Positions 32,155 through 41,775 of a stretch of 64,000 bases of DNA are shown here, piece after piece. The stretch lies in the NCBI RefSeq assembly GCF_001896135.2, contig NZ_MPOH02000011.1, positions 856,962-920,961 on the forward strand, in the 5' to 3' direction. A program made the translations under genes and the position numbers. This DNA comes from Streptomyces phaeoluteigriseus. GTDB taxonomy: Bacteria; Actinomycetota; Actinomycetes; Streptomycetales; Streptomycetaceae. The notes under the pieces were generated by a model. That model was given only the letters and a program-made list of their open reading frames with translations. It did not search any database and was not told where the DNA came from. Position 1 is the first letter of the stretch; the number at the start of each line of letters is the position of its first letter.

Positions 32155-34827
32155 GTGGCGGGCGAGTCCCCCGACAGGTCGAAGCAGCGCGAGTCGTCGG
32201 CAGAACCGACGTCGGGGAGCGCGGGAGCGGTTCCCGAGGCACGCGATCCGCGGCTCGCGGTGACACGGGACGGCGACAGCGCGTCCACGGCGTCCTCGGC
32301 CGGGTCCCGGGGCGGGGTGGATACGGCGACGCGGGTCTTCTCGGTACGGGAGCTGGCGACCGCCGAATCGGACGACGAGCCGGACGTCGAGGCGGACGAC
32401 GAGGCAGACGTCACGCCGGCCCTCGAGCCGGACGCGGACCCCGGTGACGGTCCCGCAACGGACGAGCACGCGGACGAGGACGCGGACGAGCCGGAGGGCC
32501 CCGCGGAGGCCCACGATGCCGACGAGGCCGCCGAGAGCCCGGAGGAAGCCGCTGAAGGCTCACCGGAGGGCTCCGGAGGGCCGTCGGGGGCCGAGGAAGG
32601 CCCGGAGGACGCCGAGAAGGCCCAGGAGGCCGAGGACGCCGAGGCTTCCGAGACGGTGGCCACGGGCGCCGGGGGCCGTGACGATCGGCTGCGCTCGGCC
32701 GTGGCCCAGTGGGTCGCCTCGGCGGACGAGAAGCCGGATACGGCATCCGACGAGGCGTCGGACGAGTCCTCGGACGAGGCATCGAGCGATCCTGAGCCGG
32801 AGAACCGTTCCGGAAAGTCCGACGGCTCCACGGCCACCGCCCCCGAGGACGCCCCCGCCGAGCGCCCCTCCAAGTCCGCGCCCAAGTGGGCGACGAGCGA
32901 CGACGAGACGCCCAAGGACTCGGAGGACTCCGAGGCGGACGGCACCGACGACAACGACGCCCCCGAGGGCCGCACGGCCGCCAGGCCCGAGGACCCCCGG
33001 GTGGCCACCGCGAGGACGGCGGCCGTCGCCCCCGCGGCACCCGAGGACACCGACGAGGTCAAGGACCCTGAGGACGGCGCGACCGACGAGGCCGAAGCGT
33101 CCGACAAGGCCGACGACTCCGAGCCCGACTCCCCCGTCGATCAGCCCACCGCCGTCTTCAAGGCCGTACGGCCGTCCGCCGAGCGTGAGGTCGATCAGCC
33201 GACCACCATGCTGAAGCTGGGCGACCTCCCCGAGGCCAAGGCCAAGGCCGAGCCCGCCGACGCGAAGGCCACGAAAGCCGAGCCCGCACCCAAGCCCGCA
33301 CCCAAGCCCGAGCCGGAGCCCAAGCCCGCGACCGCACCCGAGCCCGAGCCGGCGACCGAGCCCGAGCCGGCGACCGAGCCCGGCGCCGAGAAGCCCGCGG
33401 CAGCGAGCGAGCGGACCAGCAGGTTCGTCGCGCTCAAGCCGCTGGACGATTCCGTCGATTCCGCCGACCGGTCGGTGAAGGCCGCCGCCGACCGCACCGC
33501 CGTCGTGCCGCAGATCGGCCCCGAGCGGACGACGCAGCAGCCGCTGCCGCCGAAGCCGCCGCTGGACCTGCTGGCCGAGCTGACGAACACCCCGCCGCCT
33601 CCGCCGACCCCGCTGCGGACGCTGGGCCGCCGGCTCAAGATCTGGACGCCGCTGGTCCTCCTGCTGGTGGTCGTGTTTGCGATCGCGCAGGCCGTCAGGC
33701 CACTGCCGGCGACCGCGCTCACGCTCACCGCGCAGGACTCGTACACCTTCGAGGGCAGCAAGCTTTCCCTGCCCTGGCCGTCCGAGGGTCAGGGCTGGAT
33801 GGACGTCGACGGCATCGGCACGATGGACAGCTTCGGCGACCAGAAGCCGGTCGCCATCGGCTCGGTGGCCAAGACGATGACCGCGTACGTCGTCCTCCAG
33901 GGCCACGCCCTCAAGACGGGCGAGGACGGTCCCGACATCACCGTCGACGCCATCGCGGAGAAGGAGGGCGGCTACAACCAGAGCGGCGAGTCCACCCTCA
34001 ACTCGGTCAAGGCGGGCGACAAGCTCACGCTCCAGCAGGCCCTCTCGGCGATCATGATCCCGTCGGCGAACAACATCGCCCGGTTGCTGGCCCGCTGGGA
34101 CGCGGGCTCGGAAGCGGCGTTCGTCGAGAAGATGAACGCCGCCGCCGAGGACCTCGGGATGACGAACACGACGTACACCGACCCCTCCGGGCTGAAGGAG
34201 ACCACCGTCTCCACGGCCGAGGACCAGGTGAAGCTCGGCAACGCGGTCGTGAAGATCCCGGCTCTCGTGGCGATCACCAGCGCGGCCAGCTGGACGGACC
34301 CCTCCGGATACAACTGGCCGAACTACAACGAGCTGCCCTACAAGATCGGCGCGATCGGCATCAAGACCGGCTCCACCAGCGCGGCCGGCGGCAACCTCCT
34401 CTTCGCGGCCCGCAAGGAGGTCGGCGGCGAGACGGTCACCGTCGTCGGCGCGGTCCTCGGCCAGCACAAGCCGACCATCCTCAAGACGGCCAACGACGTC
34501 AGCAGGAAGGCCCTGACCGCCGCCCAGGACGCGCTGGCCCCGGCGAAGATCCTCAAGAAGGGCGACGTCGTCGGGTACGTGGACGACAAGCTCGGCGGTC
34601 ACACCCCGGTCGTCGTCACCAAGGACGTCACGGCGGTCGGCTGGGCGGGGCTGACGGTGAAGCTGACGTTCGCCGCCGACGAGGTCCCGCACACGGCGAA
34701 GACCGGCACCCAGGTGGGCACGCTCACCGTCGGGGACGGCAGCAGCAGTGCGGTGAAGGTCCCGGTCGCCCTGCAGAGCGAACTCGTCGAGCCGGGCTTC
34801 TCGGACAAGCTGACACGCATCGGCTGA
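32155..34827 (+). CDS. D-alanyl-D-alanine carboxypeptidase with long acidic N-terminus
   Basis: 890 residues from GTG 32155 (AGGAGG six bases upstream). Residues 1-490 are low-complexity, Glu/Asp/Ala/Pro-rich and probably cytoplasmic, with repeats such as PEPEPATEP and AVFKAV/TTMLKLG-like motifs. One membrane helix at about 494-515 (WTPLVLLLVVVFAIAQAV) precedes the extracellular S11/PBP5-type domain with SVAK (about 570), SAN (about 637) and KTG (about 737). It trims peptidoglycan stem peptides; the S. coelicolor counterpart (from memory SCO4439) acts in spore wall maturation. The acidic region resembles substrates of Ser/Thr kinases (inference). Confidence 0.92.
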   Translation: MAGESPDRSKQRESSAEPTSGSAGAVPEARDPRLAVTRDGDSASTASSAGSRGGVDTATRVFSVRELATAESDDEPDVEADDEADVTPALEPDADPGDGPATDEHADEDADEPEGPAEAHDADEAAESPEEAAEGSPEGSGGPSGAEEGPEDAEKAQEAEDAEASETVATGAGGRDDRLRSAVAQWVASADEKPDTASDEASDESSDEASSDPEPENRSGKSDGSTATAPEDAPAERPSKSAPKWATSDDETPKDSEDSEADGTDDNDAPEGRTAARPEDPRVATARTAAVAPAAPEDTDEVKDPEDGATDEAEASDKADDSEPDSPVDQPTAVFKAVRPSAEREVDQPTTMLKLGDLPEAKAKAEPADAKATKAEPAPKPAPKPEPEPKPATAPEPEPATEPEPATEPGAEKPAAASERTSRFVALKPLDDSVDSADRSVKAAADRTAVVPQIGPERTTQQPLPPKPPLDLLAELTNTPPPPPTPLRTLGRRLKIWTPLVLLLVVVFAIAQAVRPLPATALTLTAQDSYTFEGSKLSLPWPSEGQGWMDVDGIGTMDSFGDQKPVAIGSVAKTMTAYVVLQGHALKTGEDGPDITVDAIAEKEGGYNQSGESTLNSVKAGDKLTLQQALSAIMIPSANNIARLLARWDAGSEAAFVEKMNAAAEDLGMTNTTYTDPSGLKETTVSTAEDQVKLGNAVVKIPALVAITSAASWTDPSGYNWPNYNELPYKIGAIGIKTGSTSAAGGNLLFAARKEVGGETVTVVGAVLGQHKPTILKTANDVSRKALTAAQDALAPAKILKKGDVVGYVDDKLGGHTPVVVTKDVTAVGWAGLTVKLTFAADEVPHTAKTGTQVGTLTVGDGSSSAVKVPVALQSELVEPGFSDKLTRIG

Positions 34828-34997
34828 GCCGCCGCGCGCACACCGTCCTGGACGCATCCCGCCGGGCAGCCGCTCGGCGGGGTGCGTGCTAGCGTCACGA
34901 AACGGGACAGGTCGGCGGTCGCGGCGACGCGGCCGTGAAGCGGTCGCGAACGGGACGCGTCCGAGAGTAGAAGACGGGACACGGGGAGTGCCTTCAG

Positions 34998-36902
34998 GTG
35001 GCCACTGCGGAGCCGACACGCGCCGACGAATCCGGTCCGGACCCGGACACCGGCCGAAGGGCCCGTGTGCCCGCACCCCAGTCCGGTGACCACGACCGCG
35101 ACACGGACGGCCAGGACCGTGCCACGACCCCGGCATCCCCACCCGCACCCGCACCCGCACCCGACCCTGTCATGAACTCGGTCCCGTACCGGATGCGCGG
35201 CTGGCTCCGTCGGCATCTCGTACTCTCGGTGACGGCCCTGTCCGCCGTACTGCACATCGTCTGGTTCTTCGCCTTCGCGAACAGTGGCGGGGACCTCGCC
35301 GCGCAGGACGCCTGGGCCGAGTTCGTCGGCCGGCACCCCGACTCCGCGTACAACCTCGCGTGGTACGGCGGCATGCACCCGGTGTCGTACAGCGTGGTCT
35401 CGCCGTATCTCATGTCGGTGCTCGGCGTCCGTACGACGATGATGATCGCCGGGACGATCTCCGCGGGGCTGCTGACGCTGATCCTGCTGCGTTGCCGGCC
35501 GGTGAGGAACCCGGTGTGGCCCGCGCTCGCGGGGGTGTTCGCGCTGCTGTGCAACGCGGCGTCGGGCCGGGTGACGTTCGGGCTCGGCAACATGTTCGCG
35601 CTCGGCGCGGTCGCGGTCGTGTTCTGCTGGCCGCACCGCTGGCGCTACAAGCGGTGGGCGAAGGCACTGTGCGCGGCGCCGCTCGCCGCGCTCGCCACGA
35701 TGGGGTCGCCGGTGGCGGGCCTCTTCGTGGGGCTGGTCGCGGTCGCGCTGTTCCTCCAGAAGCGGCGGCCCGGCGCGTGGGCGCTGGGGCTGGCCCCGAC
35801 CGCGGTCGTCGCGGTGTCCGCGTGGGCGTTCCCGTTCTCCGGCACCCAGCCGATGTCGTTCGGTTCGACGGCCCTGCCGCTGCTGTTCTCGGTGCTCGTC
35901 TTCGTGCTCGTCCCGCACGACTGGAAGACCGTGCGGATCACGTCGGCGGTCTACGGCCTCGGGGTGCTGGGGGTGTGGCTGATCAGTTCGCAGATCGGGT
36001 CCAACATCACCCGGCTCGCCATGCTGTTCTCGGGCGTGGTGCTGATGGCCGCGCTGCCGTTCGCGGTGCCGCGCAGCCGCAAGTGGTACGCGATCGTGGT
36101 GTCCTCGCTGGTCTTCGTCGGCTGGATCGGCTACAAGTCGGTCGACGACGTCTACCGGACGACCCCGGCGGCGTCCTGGGCACGTGAGCTGGCGCCGCTG
36201 GTCAACGAGTTGCAGGAGGTCGGCGCGGAGAAGGGCCGGGTGGAGGTCGTCCCGGCCCGCTCGCACCGCGAGGCGTCCGCGCTCGCGCCGTACGTCAACC
36301 TGGCCCGCGGCTGGAACCGGCAGGCCGACATGGAGCGCAACCCCCTCTTCTACGACGACACCCTGAACTCGGCGAACTACCGCGAGTGGCTCAAGCGGTG
36401 GGCCGTGCACTTCGTGGTCGTGCCCAAGGACGAGCCGGACGGGGACGGCGGGCAGCGCGAGCGGGAGCTGGTGCAGCGGGGGCTGCCGTATCTGGAGCAG
36501 ATCTGGGGCGACGCCAACTGGCAGTTGTTCCGGGTCAGCGCCCCGGCGCCGCTGGCCGAGCCGAACGCGGTCGTGCAGCGGGCGGCGCAGGGCGAGATGA
36601 CGATCGACGTGCGCAAGGCGGGCCGGGTCCTGATCCGGATCCCGTACTCGCCGTGGCTCAGCGTCGTCGACGCGGAGGGCAAGAGCCTGAAGCCGCCGCA
36701 GGAGACGGAGGCGTCCAAGGACCGGGCCGAGGGGGAGCCGAAGACGTACGACAACGTCAACGGCTGTCTCTTCGAGACGGAGGAGGACGCGGACGGCGAC
36801 CGGTGGACGGTGCTGCTCGCGCCGGAGGCGGGGACGTACCGGCTGGCGGCGCCGTACCAGCTGCCGCGGGGCACTCCGTGCCCGGACGAGCTGAAGGAGT
36901 AG
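34998..36902 (+). CDS. Polytopic membrane protein, glycosyltransferase-like topology
   Basis: 634 residues from GTG 34998 (GGGGAG site). The N-terminal 55 residues are disordered and end in PAPAPAPDP. About ten membrane helices follow (LVLSVTALSAVLHIVWFFAF; MMIAGTISAGLLTLILL; ALLFSVLVFVLVP-like segments). After the first helix, an extracellular loop AQDAWAEFVGRHPDSAYNLAWYGGMHP resembles the D/E-containing first loop of membrane glycosyltransferases. A C-terminal 220-residue soluble domain follows. Likely acts on lipid-linked sugars at the envelope, but the family is not certain. Co-directional with the DD-carboxypeptidase, 170 bp apart. Confidence 0.75.
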   Translation: MATAEPTRADESGPDPDTGRRARVPAPQSGDHDRDTDGQDRATTPASPPAPAPAPDPVMNSVPYRMRGWLRRHLVLSVTALSAVLHIVWFFAFANSGGDLAAQDAWAEFVGRHPDSAYNLAWYGGMHPVSYSVVSPYLMSVLGVRTTMMIAGTISAGLLTLILLRCRPVRNPVWPALAGVFALLCNAASGRVTFGLGNMFALGAVAVVFCWPHRWRYKRWAKALCAAPLAALATMGSPVAGLFVGLVAVALFLQKRRPGAWALGLAPTAVVAVSAWAFPFSGTQPMSFGSTALPLLFSVLVFVLVPHDWKTVRITSAVYGLGVLGVWLISSQIGSNITRLAMLFSGVVLMAALPFAVPRSRKWYAIVVSSLVFVGWIGYKSVDDVYRTTPAASWARELAPLVNELQEVGAEKGRVEVVPARSHREASALAPYVNLARGWNRQADMERNPLFYDDTLNSANYREWLKRWAVHFVVVPKDEPDGDGGQRERELVQRGLPYLEQIWGDANWQLFRVSAPAPLAEPNAVVQRAAQGEMTIDVRKAGRVLIRIPYSPWLSVVDAEGKSLKPPQETEASKDRAEGEPKTYDNVNGCLFETEEDADGDRWTVLLAPEAGTYRLAAPYQLPRGTPCPDELKE

Positions 36903-36923
36903 CCGGCCGGGGCGCGCCGAAGC

Positions 36924-37823
36924 TCACCGGAGCCGGTCGACGTACCGGTCCGTGCCCGGCACCGTCGGGATGAACGGGGCCAGGAGTTCCACCCTGCCCA
37001 GGCCCGTCTCCGCCACCGCCTCCTCCAGGCCGCTGAAGTGGCGCTCCCAGCAGTCCCTGGGATCCGTCTCCAGGAACCAGAGCAGGGTGAGGCGGGTGTC
37101 GACGCCCTCGACCTGCTGGACGTACGTCATGCGGTCGCCGGGCAGGGGGGTCGGGCGGAAGACGGTGACGAGGGCGGCCGGGGAGCCGGCGAGGCGCTTG
37201 GGGAGGTGGCGGGTGCGCAGCCACTCCAGGAGGTCGGCGCGCCGCGTCGGGTCCGGGGCGTCGACGACCTGGAGGACGAGGCCGGCGTAGGGGTGGTCCA
37301 GGGCGTGGAAGTCGCGGGGGCCCGCCGCGCCGTCGCGGTACGCGGTCGTCTCGTGGTCCTGGAACGCGGTGAAGACGTGGGTGCGGTCCCGGTAGACGCG
37401 GGCGTCCCGGTTGAGGCGCTTGTTGATGGCGACCGTCCAGCGCATGTGGTCGTCGTGGCGGCCGTCGGTGATCCAGTACGTGGAGAGGTAGCAGCCCGCC
37501 GTGACGGGCCGGGCGACGGCGGACTCCTCGGGGCGGCGCAGGAGCTGGAGGTCGCGGGGGGCGACCCAGCGGCGGCCGGCGTACATCCAGGGCATGGCCA
37601 TGGCGCCGGCGTAGTAGTGGTCGTCCTCGTACCAGCGGTTGTAGGCGTACTCGTGGCCCGGGTGCGGTTCGACCATGGTGATCAGGGCGTGGCCCGGGTG
37701 CACCCCGTAGGGGCCGACGGCGGCCAGTTCGGCGTACGTGTCGCTGTGGGTGTCGGTGCGGGTGTCGGTGCGGGTGTCGGTGCGGTTCGTGCCGTGAGTG
37801 TCGCTGCGGGGCTCCTCGCTCAT
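36924..37823 (-). CDS. EthD-like protein of unknown function
   Basis: 299 residues from ATG 37823 (MSEEPRS; GGAAGGGCGAG site). A repeated TDTRTDTRTDTHSDT leader at about 8-24 comes from a 12-bp repeat. The rest looks like two ferredoxin-like EthD/DABB units: ITMVEPHPGHEYAYNRWYEDDHY in the first and DLLEWLRTRHLPKRLAG in the second. EthD-type proteins accompany catabolic oxygenase and CoA clusters. It is divergent from the SDR gene with the CTGACG palindrome between them, so it is probably part of that regulon. Confidence 0.7.
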   Translation of the reverse strand: MSEEPRSDTHGTNRTDTRTDTRTDTHSDTYAELAAVGPYGVHPGHALITMVEPHPGHEYAYNRWYEDDHYYAGAMAMPWMYAGRRWVAPRDLQLLRRPEESAVARPVTAGCYLSTYWITDGRHDDHMRWTVAINKRLNRDARVYRDRTHVFTAFQDHETTAYRDGAAGPRDFHALDHPYAGLVLQVVDAPDPTRRADLLEWLRTRHLPKRLAGSPAALVTVFRPTPLPGDRMTYVQQVEGVDTRLTLLWFLETDPRDCWERHFSGLEEAVAETGLGRVELLAPFIPTVPGTDRYVDRLR

Positions 37824-37868
37824 GGGCTCGCCCTTCCTCTTCTCCTTCGCCGGTGGGTCGCCCATACT

Positions 37869-37883
37869 CTGACGCTCCGTCAG
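37869..37883. promoter_or_regulatory. CTGACG-CTC-CGTCAG operator-like palindrome
   Basis: Perfect 6-bp arms with 3-bp spacer, placed between the divergent EthD-like and SDR genes, 30 bp before the SDR start. The same element recurs at 54.6, 54.7, 55.5, 57.7 and 63.9 kb (see findings). Confidence 0.8.
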
Positions 37884-37912
37884 TTGATGCGCCAGGGTCA
37901 GGGAGGGTCGTC

Positions 37913-38698
37913 ATGTCACTGCTGGTCGGCAGGACCGTCGTCGTCTCGGGGGTCGGGGCCGGGCTCGGTCACCAGGTCGCCGCGGCCGTCGTACGGGACG
38001 GGGGGAACGCCGTGCTGGGGGCGCGGACCGGGGCGAACCTCGCCAGGAGCGCGGCCGGGATCGATCCGGACGGGACGCACACGGCGTACCGGGCGACGGA
38101 CATCAGGGACGAGGGGCAGTGCGCGGCACTGGCGGGGCTGGCGAGGGAGCGGTTCGGGAGGATCGACGCGGTGGTGCACGTCGCGGCCTGGGACTCCTAC
38201 TTCGGCGGGCTGGAGGACGCGGACTTCGCCACCTGGCAGTCGGTGCTGGACGTGAACCTGCTGGGCGCGCTGCGGATGACGCGGGCCTGTCTGGGCGGGC
38301 TGAAGGAGCGGGGCGGGTCGGTGGTGTTCATCGGGACGCAGTCGGCGGTGGCGGCTCCGACACAGGTGCGGCAGGCGGCGTACGCCGCGTCGAAGGGTGC
38401 GCTGACCAGCGCGATGTACTCGCTGGCGCGGGAGTTGGGGCCGCACCGGATCCGGGTGAACACCGTGCTGCCGGGGTGGATGTGGGGGCCGCCGGTGCAG
38501 GCGTTCGTGCGGTTCACGGCGGCGACGGAGGACGTGGCGGAGGAGGTCGTGCTGGGGCGGCTCGCGGAGCGGATGGCGTTGCCGGAGCTGGCCACGGACG
38601 GGGATGTCGCGGACGCCGCGGTGTTCCTGGCGTCGGACCGGGCGCGCGCGATCACCGGGCAGTCGTTGCTGGTCAACGCCGGGGAGCTGATGCGATGA
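37913..38698 (+). CDS. SDR-family oxidoreductase
   Basis: 261 residues from ATG 37913 (GGAGGGTC site). Rossmann nucleotide motif VVVSGVGAGLGHQVA (TGxxxGxG type with Ser in place of Thr), ATDIRDE adenine-binding Asp, VHVAAWDS in place of NNAG, catalytic Ser in FIGTQSAVAAP and the YAASK Tyr/Lys pair. Ends GQSLLVNAGELMR. Likely an NAD(P)-dependent alcohol or ketone reductase in a CoA or ring degradation pathway. The palindrome upstream links it to the 50-58 kb cluster. Confidence 0.88.
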   Translation: MSLLVGRTVVVSGVGAGLGHQVAAAVVRDGGNAVLGARTGANLARSAAGIDPDGTHTAYRATDIRDEGQCAALAGLARERFGRIDAVVHVAAWDSYFGGLEDADFATWQSVLDVNLLGALRMTRACLGGLKERGGSVVFIGTQSAVAAPTQVRQAAYAASKGALTSAMYSLARELGPHRIRVNTVLPGWMWGPPVQAFVRFTAATEDVAEEVVLGRLAERMALPELATDGDVADAAVFLASDRARAITGQSLLVNAGELMR

Positions 38699-38824
38699 GT
38701 TCATATAGATGAACCAGGACCACCATACCGAATGATTTTGCCTCCCCTTGACCTTACGCCGCCTTGTCGTGTTCACGCGCCAGCACCCACGATGAGCGCC
38801 GGGCTGAACCCTGGGAGGACGCAC

Positions 38825-40396
38825 ATGAACGGTCTCGACTGGGCCGTGCTCATCGGCTATTTCGGCGTGATGGTCGCCATCGGTGTCTGGTCCCACAAAC
38901 GGGTCGACAACGTCAGCGACTTCTTCACGGCAGGCGGCAAGATGCCGTGGTGGCTGTCGGGCATCTCGCACCATATGTCGGGCTACAGCGCGGTGATGTT
39001 CACCGGGTACGCCGGCATCGCCTACACGTACGGCGTCACCTCCTTCATCACCTGGTCCTTCCCGATCGCCATCGGCATCGCGATCGGCTCCAAGCTGTTC
39101 GCGCCCCGGATCAACCGGCTGCGCTCACGGCTGCACGTGGCCTCCCCGCTGGAGTACCTGAAGAACCGGTACGACCTCAAGACGCAGCAGGCGCTGGCCT
39201 GGTCCGGGATGCTGCTGAAGATCGTGGACGTGGGCGCCAAGTGGGCGGCGATCGCCACCCTGTTGTCCGTGTTCACCGGCATCTCGCTGAACCAGGGCAT
39301 CCTCATCACCGGCGCCATCACGGCCGTCTACTGCACCATCGGCGGGCTGTGGGCCGACGCGCTCACCGAGTTGGGGCAGTTCGTCATCCAGCTCCTCGCC
39401 GGCGTCGCGATGTTCGTGGCCGTGGTGATGGAACTCGCCGACCGTGACATCGGTTTCCTCGGCGCGTGGGACGAACCGGCCCTCCAGGGCCATGAGAAGC
39501 CGCTGGTGGGGCCTTACGGCACGGTGTTCCTGCTGGCGTTCCTCTTCATCAAGCTGTTCGAGTACAACGGCGGCATGCTCAACCAGGCCCAGCGATACAT
39601 GGCCACCGCCACGCCGAAGGAGGCCGAGCGGTCCGCGCGGTTGTCGGCGGTGCTGTGGCTGGTGTGGCCGCTGGTGCTGTTCTACCCGATGTGGATGTCC
39701 CCGCTGCTGGTCGAGTCGCAGAAGCCGGACGGTTCCGACTCCTACGGCCTGATGACCGAACAGCTCCTGCCGCACGGCCTGTTGGGCCTGGTCATCGTCG
39801 GGTTCTTCTCCCACACGATGGCGATGTGCTCCTCCGACGCCAACGCCATCGCCGCCGTCTTCACCCGTGACTGCGCGCCGGTGATCTCGGCGCGGGCGCG
39901 GGCCTGGAGCGACCGGTCGGGGCTGATCGCGGCCCGCATCGCGACCGTCGTCTTCCTCGGTCTGTCCATGGCGGCGGCCACGCAGGTCAACTCGCCGGCG
40001 TTCAAGGACATCATCACCGTCGTCATCAAGTGGGTGGCCGGTCTGATGGGCCCGATGGCGATCCCGATGATGCTCGGTCTGCTGCGGCCGTTCCGCCGCT
40101 CGGGTCCGACGGCGGCGCTGGTGAGCTGGTCGATGGGCCTGTTCGCCTTCTGGCTGGTCAACTACCCGATCAACTGGAACGTCGACGGCGGTGTCCCGCT
40201 CCAGTACCAGGTGTCCATACCGCTCGCGGTCTCCCTCGTCCTCTACATCCTGATCGGCTTCCTGAAGCCGGAGGACACCCCGGAACGGCTGGCGATCATC
40301 GAGCGGATCAACACGGACGGGGGCGGCGGGGCGATGTCGGCGGCGGCCGAGGTCCCCGAGCCGCGGGACTCGGTGCGGACGCCGGTGAAGGACTAG
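38825..40396 (+). CDS. Sodium:solute symporter (SSS family)
   Basis: 523 residues from ATG 38825 (MNGLDWAVLIGYFGVMVAIG; GGGAGG site). About 13 helices. FFTAGGKMPWWLSGISHHMSGYSAVMFTGY is the family core motif (shown in part), and VAAVYCTIGG-like ITAVYCTIGGLWADALTELGQF and the late SSDANAIAAVFTRD segment fit sugar or monocarboxylate symporters. C-terminal 40 residues are a polar tail. Substrate not decidable. It ends with a 4-bp overlap on the convergent ADP-ribosylglycohydrolase gene. Confidence 0.87.
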   Translation: MNGLDWAVLIGYFGVMVAIGVWSHKRVDNVSDFFTAGGKMPWWLSGISHHMSGYSAVMFTGYAGIAYTYGVTSFITWSFPIAIGIAIGSKLFAPRINRLRSRLHVASPLEYLKNRYDLKTQQALAWSGMLLKIVDVGAKWAAIATLLSVFTGISLNQGILITGAITAVYCTIGGLWADALTELGQFVIQLLAGVAMFVAVVMELADRDIGFLGAWDEPALQGHEKPLVGPYGTVFLLAFLFIKLFEYNGGMLNQAQRYMATATPKEAERSARLSAVLWLVWPLVLFYPMWMSPLLVESQKPDGSDSYGLMTEQLLPHGLLGLVIVGFFSHTMAMCSSDANAIAAVFTRDCAPVISARARAWSDRSGLIAARIATVVFLGLSMAAATQVNSPAFKDIITVVIKWVAGLMGPMAIPMMLGLLRPFRRSGPTAALVSWSMGLFAFWLVNYPINWNVDGGVPLQYQVSIPLAVSLVLYILIGFLKPEDTPERLAIIERINTDGGGGAMSAAAEVPEPRDSVRTPVKD

Positions 40397-41511
40397 GCAC
40401 CTCGCGGGTACCGGGCGAGCCAGCCCGGGGACGCGCCCGCCGGGGTGTGCAGGGCGGGACCCTGGGTCATCTCCATCGCGAAGTCGTCCGCCAGTTCCAG
40501 GATCGTGGGACGGCCCTCCAGCTCGGCCAGCCAGGCCGGCGGGAGGGCCGTCTCGCCGTGCAGCGCCCCGAGCAGGCCCCCGGCCAGCGCGCCGGTGGCG
40601 GCGGAGGGGGCGCCGTGATTGACGGCGAGGCGCAGACCGTGCCGTACGTCCTCGGCGACCAGGGCGCAGTAGACGGCCGCCGCCAGCACGGCCGGGGCCG
40701 TCCCCGCCCCGGCCAGTTCCTCCACCCGTGCCGGGCCGGGCATCCCCTGCCGTACGGCACCCAGCGCGTGCCGCAACGCCTCCGACACCGGCTCGTGTCC
40801 CGGCCGGGCCGAGAGCAGCGCGAGCGCCCGCTGCACCGCGCCGTCGAGGCTGTCGCCGCGGGCCAGCGCGTGCACGGTGACCGCGTACGCGCCCGCCGTG
40901 AGGTATCCGCCGGGGTGGCCGTGGCTCTGCGCCGCGCACTCCACGGCGAGTTGTGCCACCAGCTGCGGCTCCCAGCCGACGAGCAGCCCGAAGGGCGCCG
41001 AGCGGGCGGTGGCCTCGGGGCCGGCCTCGCCGGGGCTCTTGGGTGCGTCGAGGGTGCCCATGATGTCGTCGCCGAAGCCGAGGAGCAGGGAGCGGGCGGG
41101 GTCGCGGCGCACGTACAGCCACTCCTCGTGGGCCAGCCAGCCGTCGTCCTTGCGGCGCAGGTCGGGCCCCCAGTCGCGCTGGGTGGCGGCCCACCTCAGA
41201 TACGCCCGGTGCAGATCGGTCGGCGGATACCAGGCACCGGTGTCCCGCCGCACCTGGGCGCGGATCAGCCCGTCCACGCTGAACAGGGTCAGCTGGGTGA
41301 GATGCGTGACGGCACCGCGCCGCCCGTAGGCGGGGGCCAGGTCCACGAGCCCCTCGGGCCCGTGCGCCTGCCGTATCTCCTCCAGTCCCAGCCGGTCGAC
41401 GGCCGCCCCCAGGGCGTCCCCCACGGCCGAGCCGAGCAGTGTGCCCCGCACCCGGCTGCGAAAGTCCTGTTGCTCGGTACGCCCCCAGACGGCCCCACCT
41501 GTCGCACCCAC
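40393..41511 (-). CDS. ADP-ribosylglycohydrolase family protein
   Basis: 372 residues from GTG 41511 (GGGAGG site). The N-terminal RGTLLGSAVGDALGAAVDRL and the C-terminal VNHGAPSAATGALAGGLLGALHG are the two signature blocks of the DraG/ARH family, which removes ADP-ribose from proteins or nucleic acids using two Mg ions. The metal-ligand Thr/Asp pattern of canonical members is not fully evident, so substrate and even activity are open. Stand-alone gene; nothing nearby encodes an ADP-ribosyltransferase. Confidence 0.8.
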   Translation of the reverse strand: MGATGGAVWGRTEQQDFRSRVRGTLLGSAVGDALGAAVDRLGLEEIRQAHGPEGLVDLAPAYGRRGAVTHLTQLTLFSVDGLIRAQVRRDTGAWYPPTDLHRAYLRWAATQRDWGPDLRRKDDGWLAHEEWLYVRRDPARSLLLGFGDDIMGTLDAPKSPGEAGPEATARSAPFGLLVGWEPQLVAQLAVECAAQSHGHPGGYLTAGAYAVTVHALARGDSLDGAVQRALALLSARPGHEPVSEALRHALGAVRQGMPGPARVEELAGAGTAPAVLAAAVYCALVAEDVRHGLRLAVNHGAPSAATGALAGGLLGALHGETALPPAWLAELEGRPTILELADDFAMEMTQGPALHTPAGASPGWLARYPRGA

Positions 41512-41775
41512 CTGGACCTCCCGGGCACCGTCCGTTCACACGACTGCCCAGCACTGTAATCGACCGACAATGGTCGACTCAGGGTGTGGAACGGTATGCG
41601 AGGTGTGACCGGAGTGGTCACGAGTGGTCAGTTATCGCCCACCCCGGGGGAGATCTCCCTCGGCGGCGCGAGGTCCCCGGGCCACGGGCACGCACGGAGG
41701 TCCCGCGAGGGACCCGCCGCGATTGTGGCTCAATGTGAGTGGCGCTGGACGGACTTGGCGGGGAAGGACACCCCC

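Noticed and set aside
32560..35160. 866-codon minus-strand frame opposite the DD-carboxypeptidase
   Set aside because: Antisense shadow with long Gly/Leu/Arg runs; the plus strand has clear catalytic motifs and a ribosome site.
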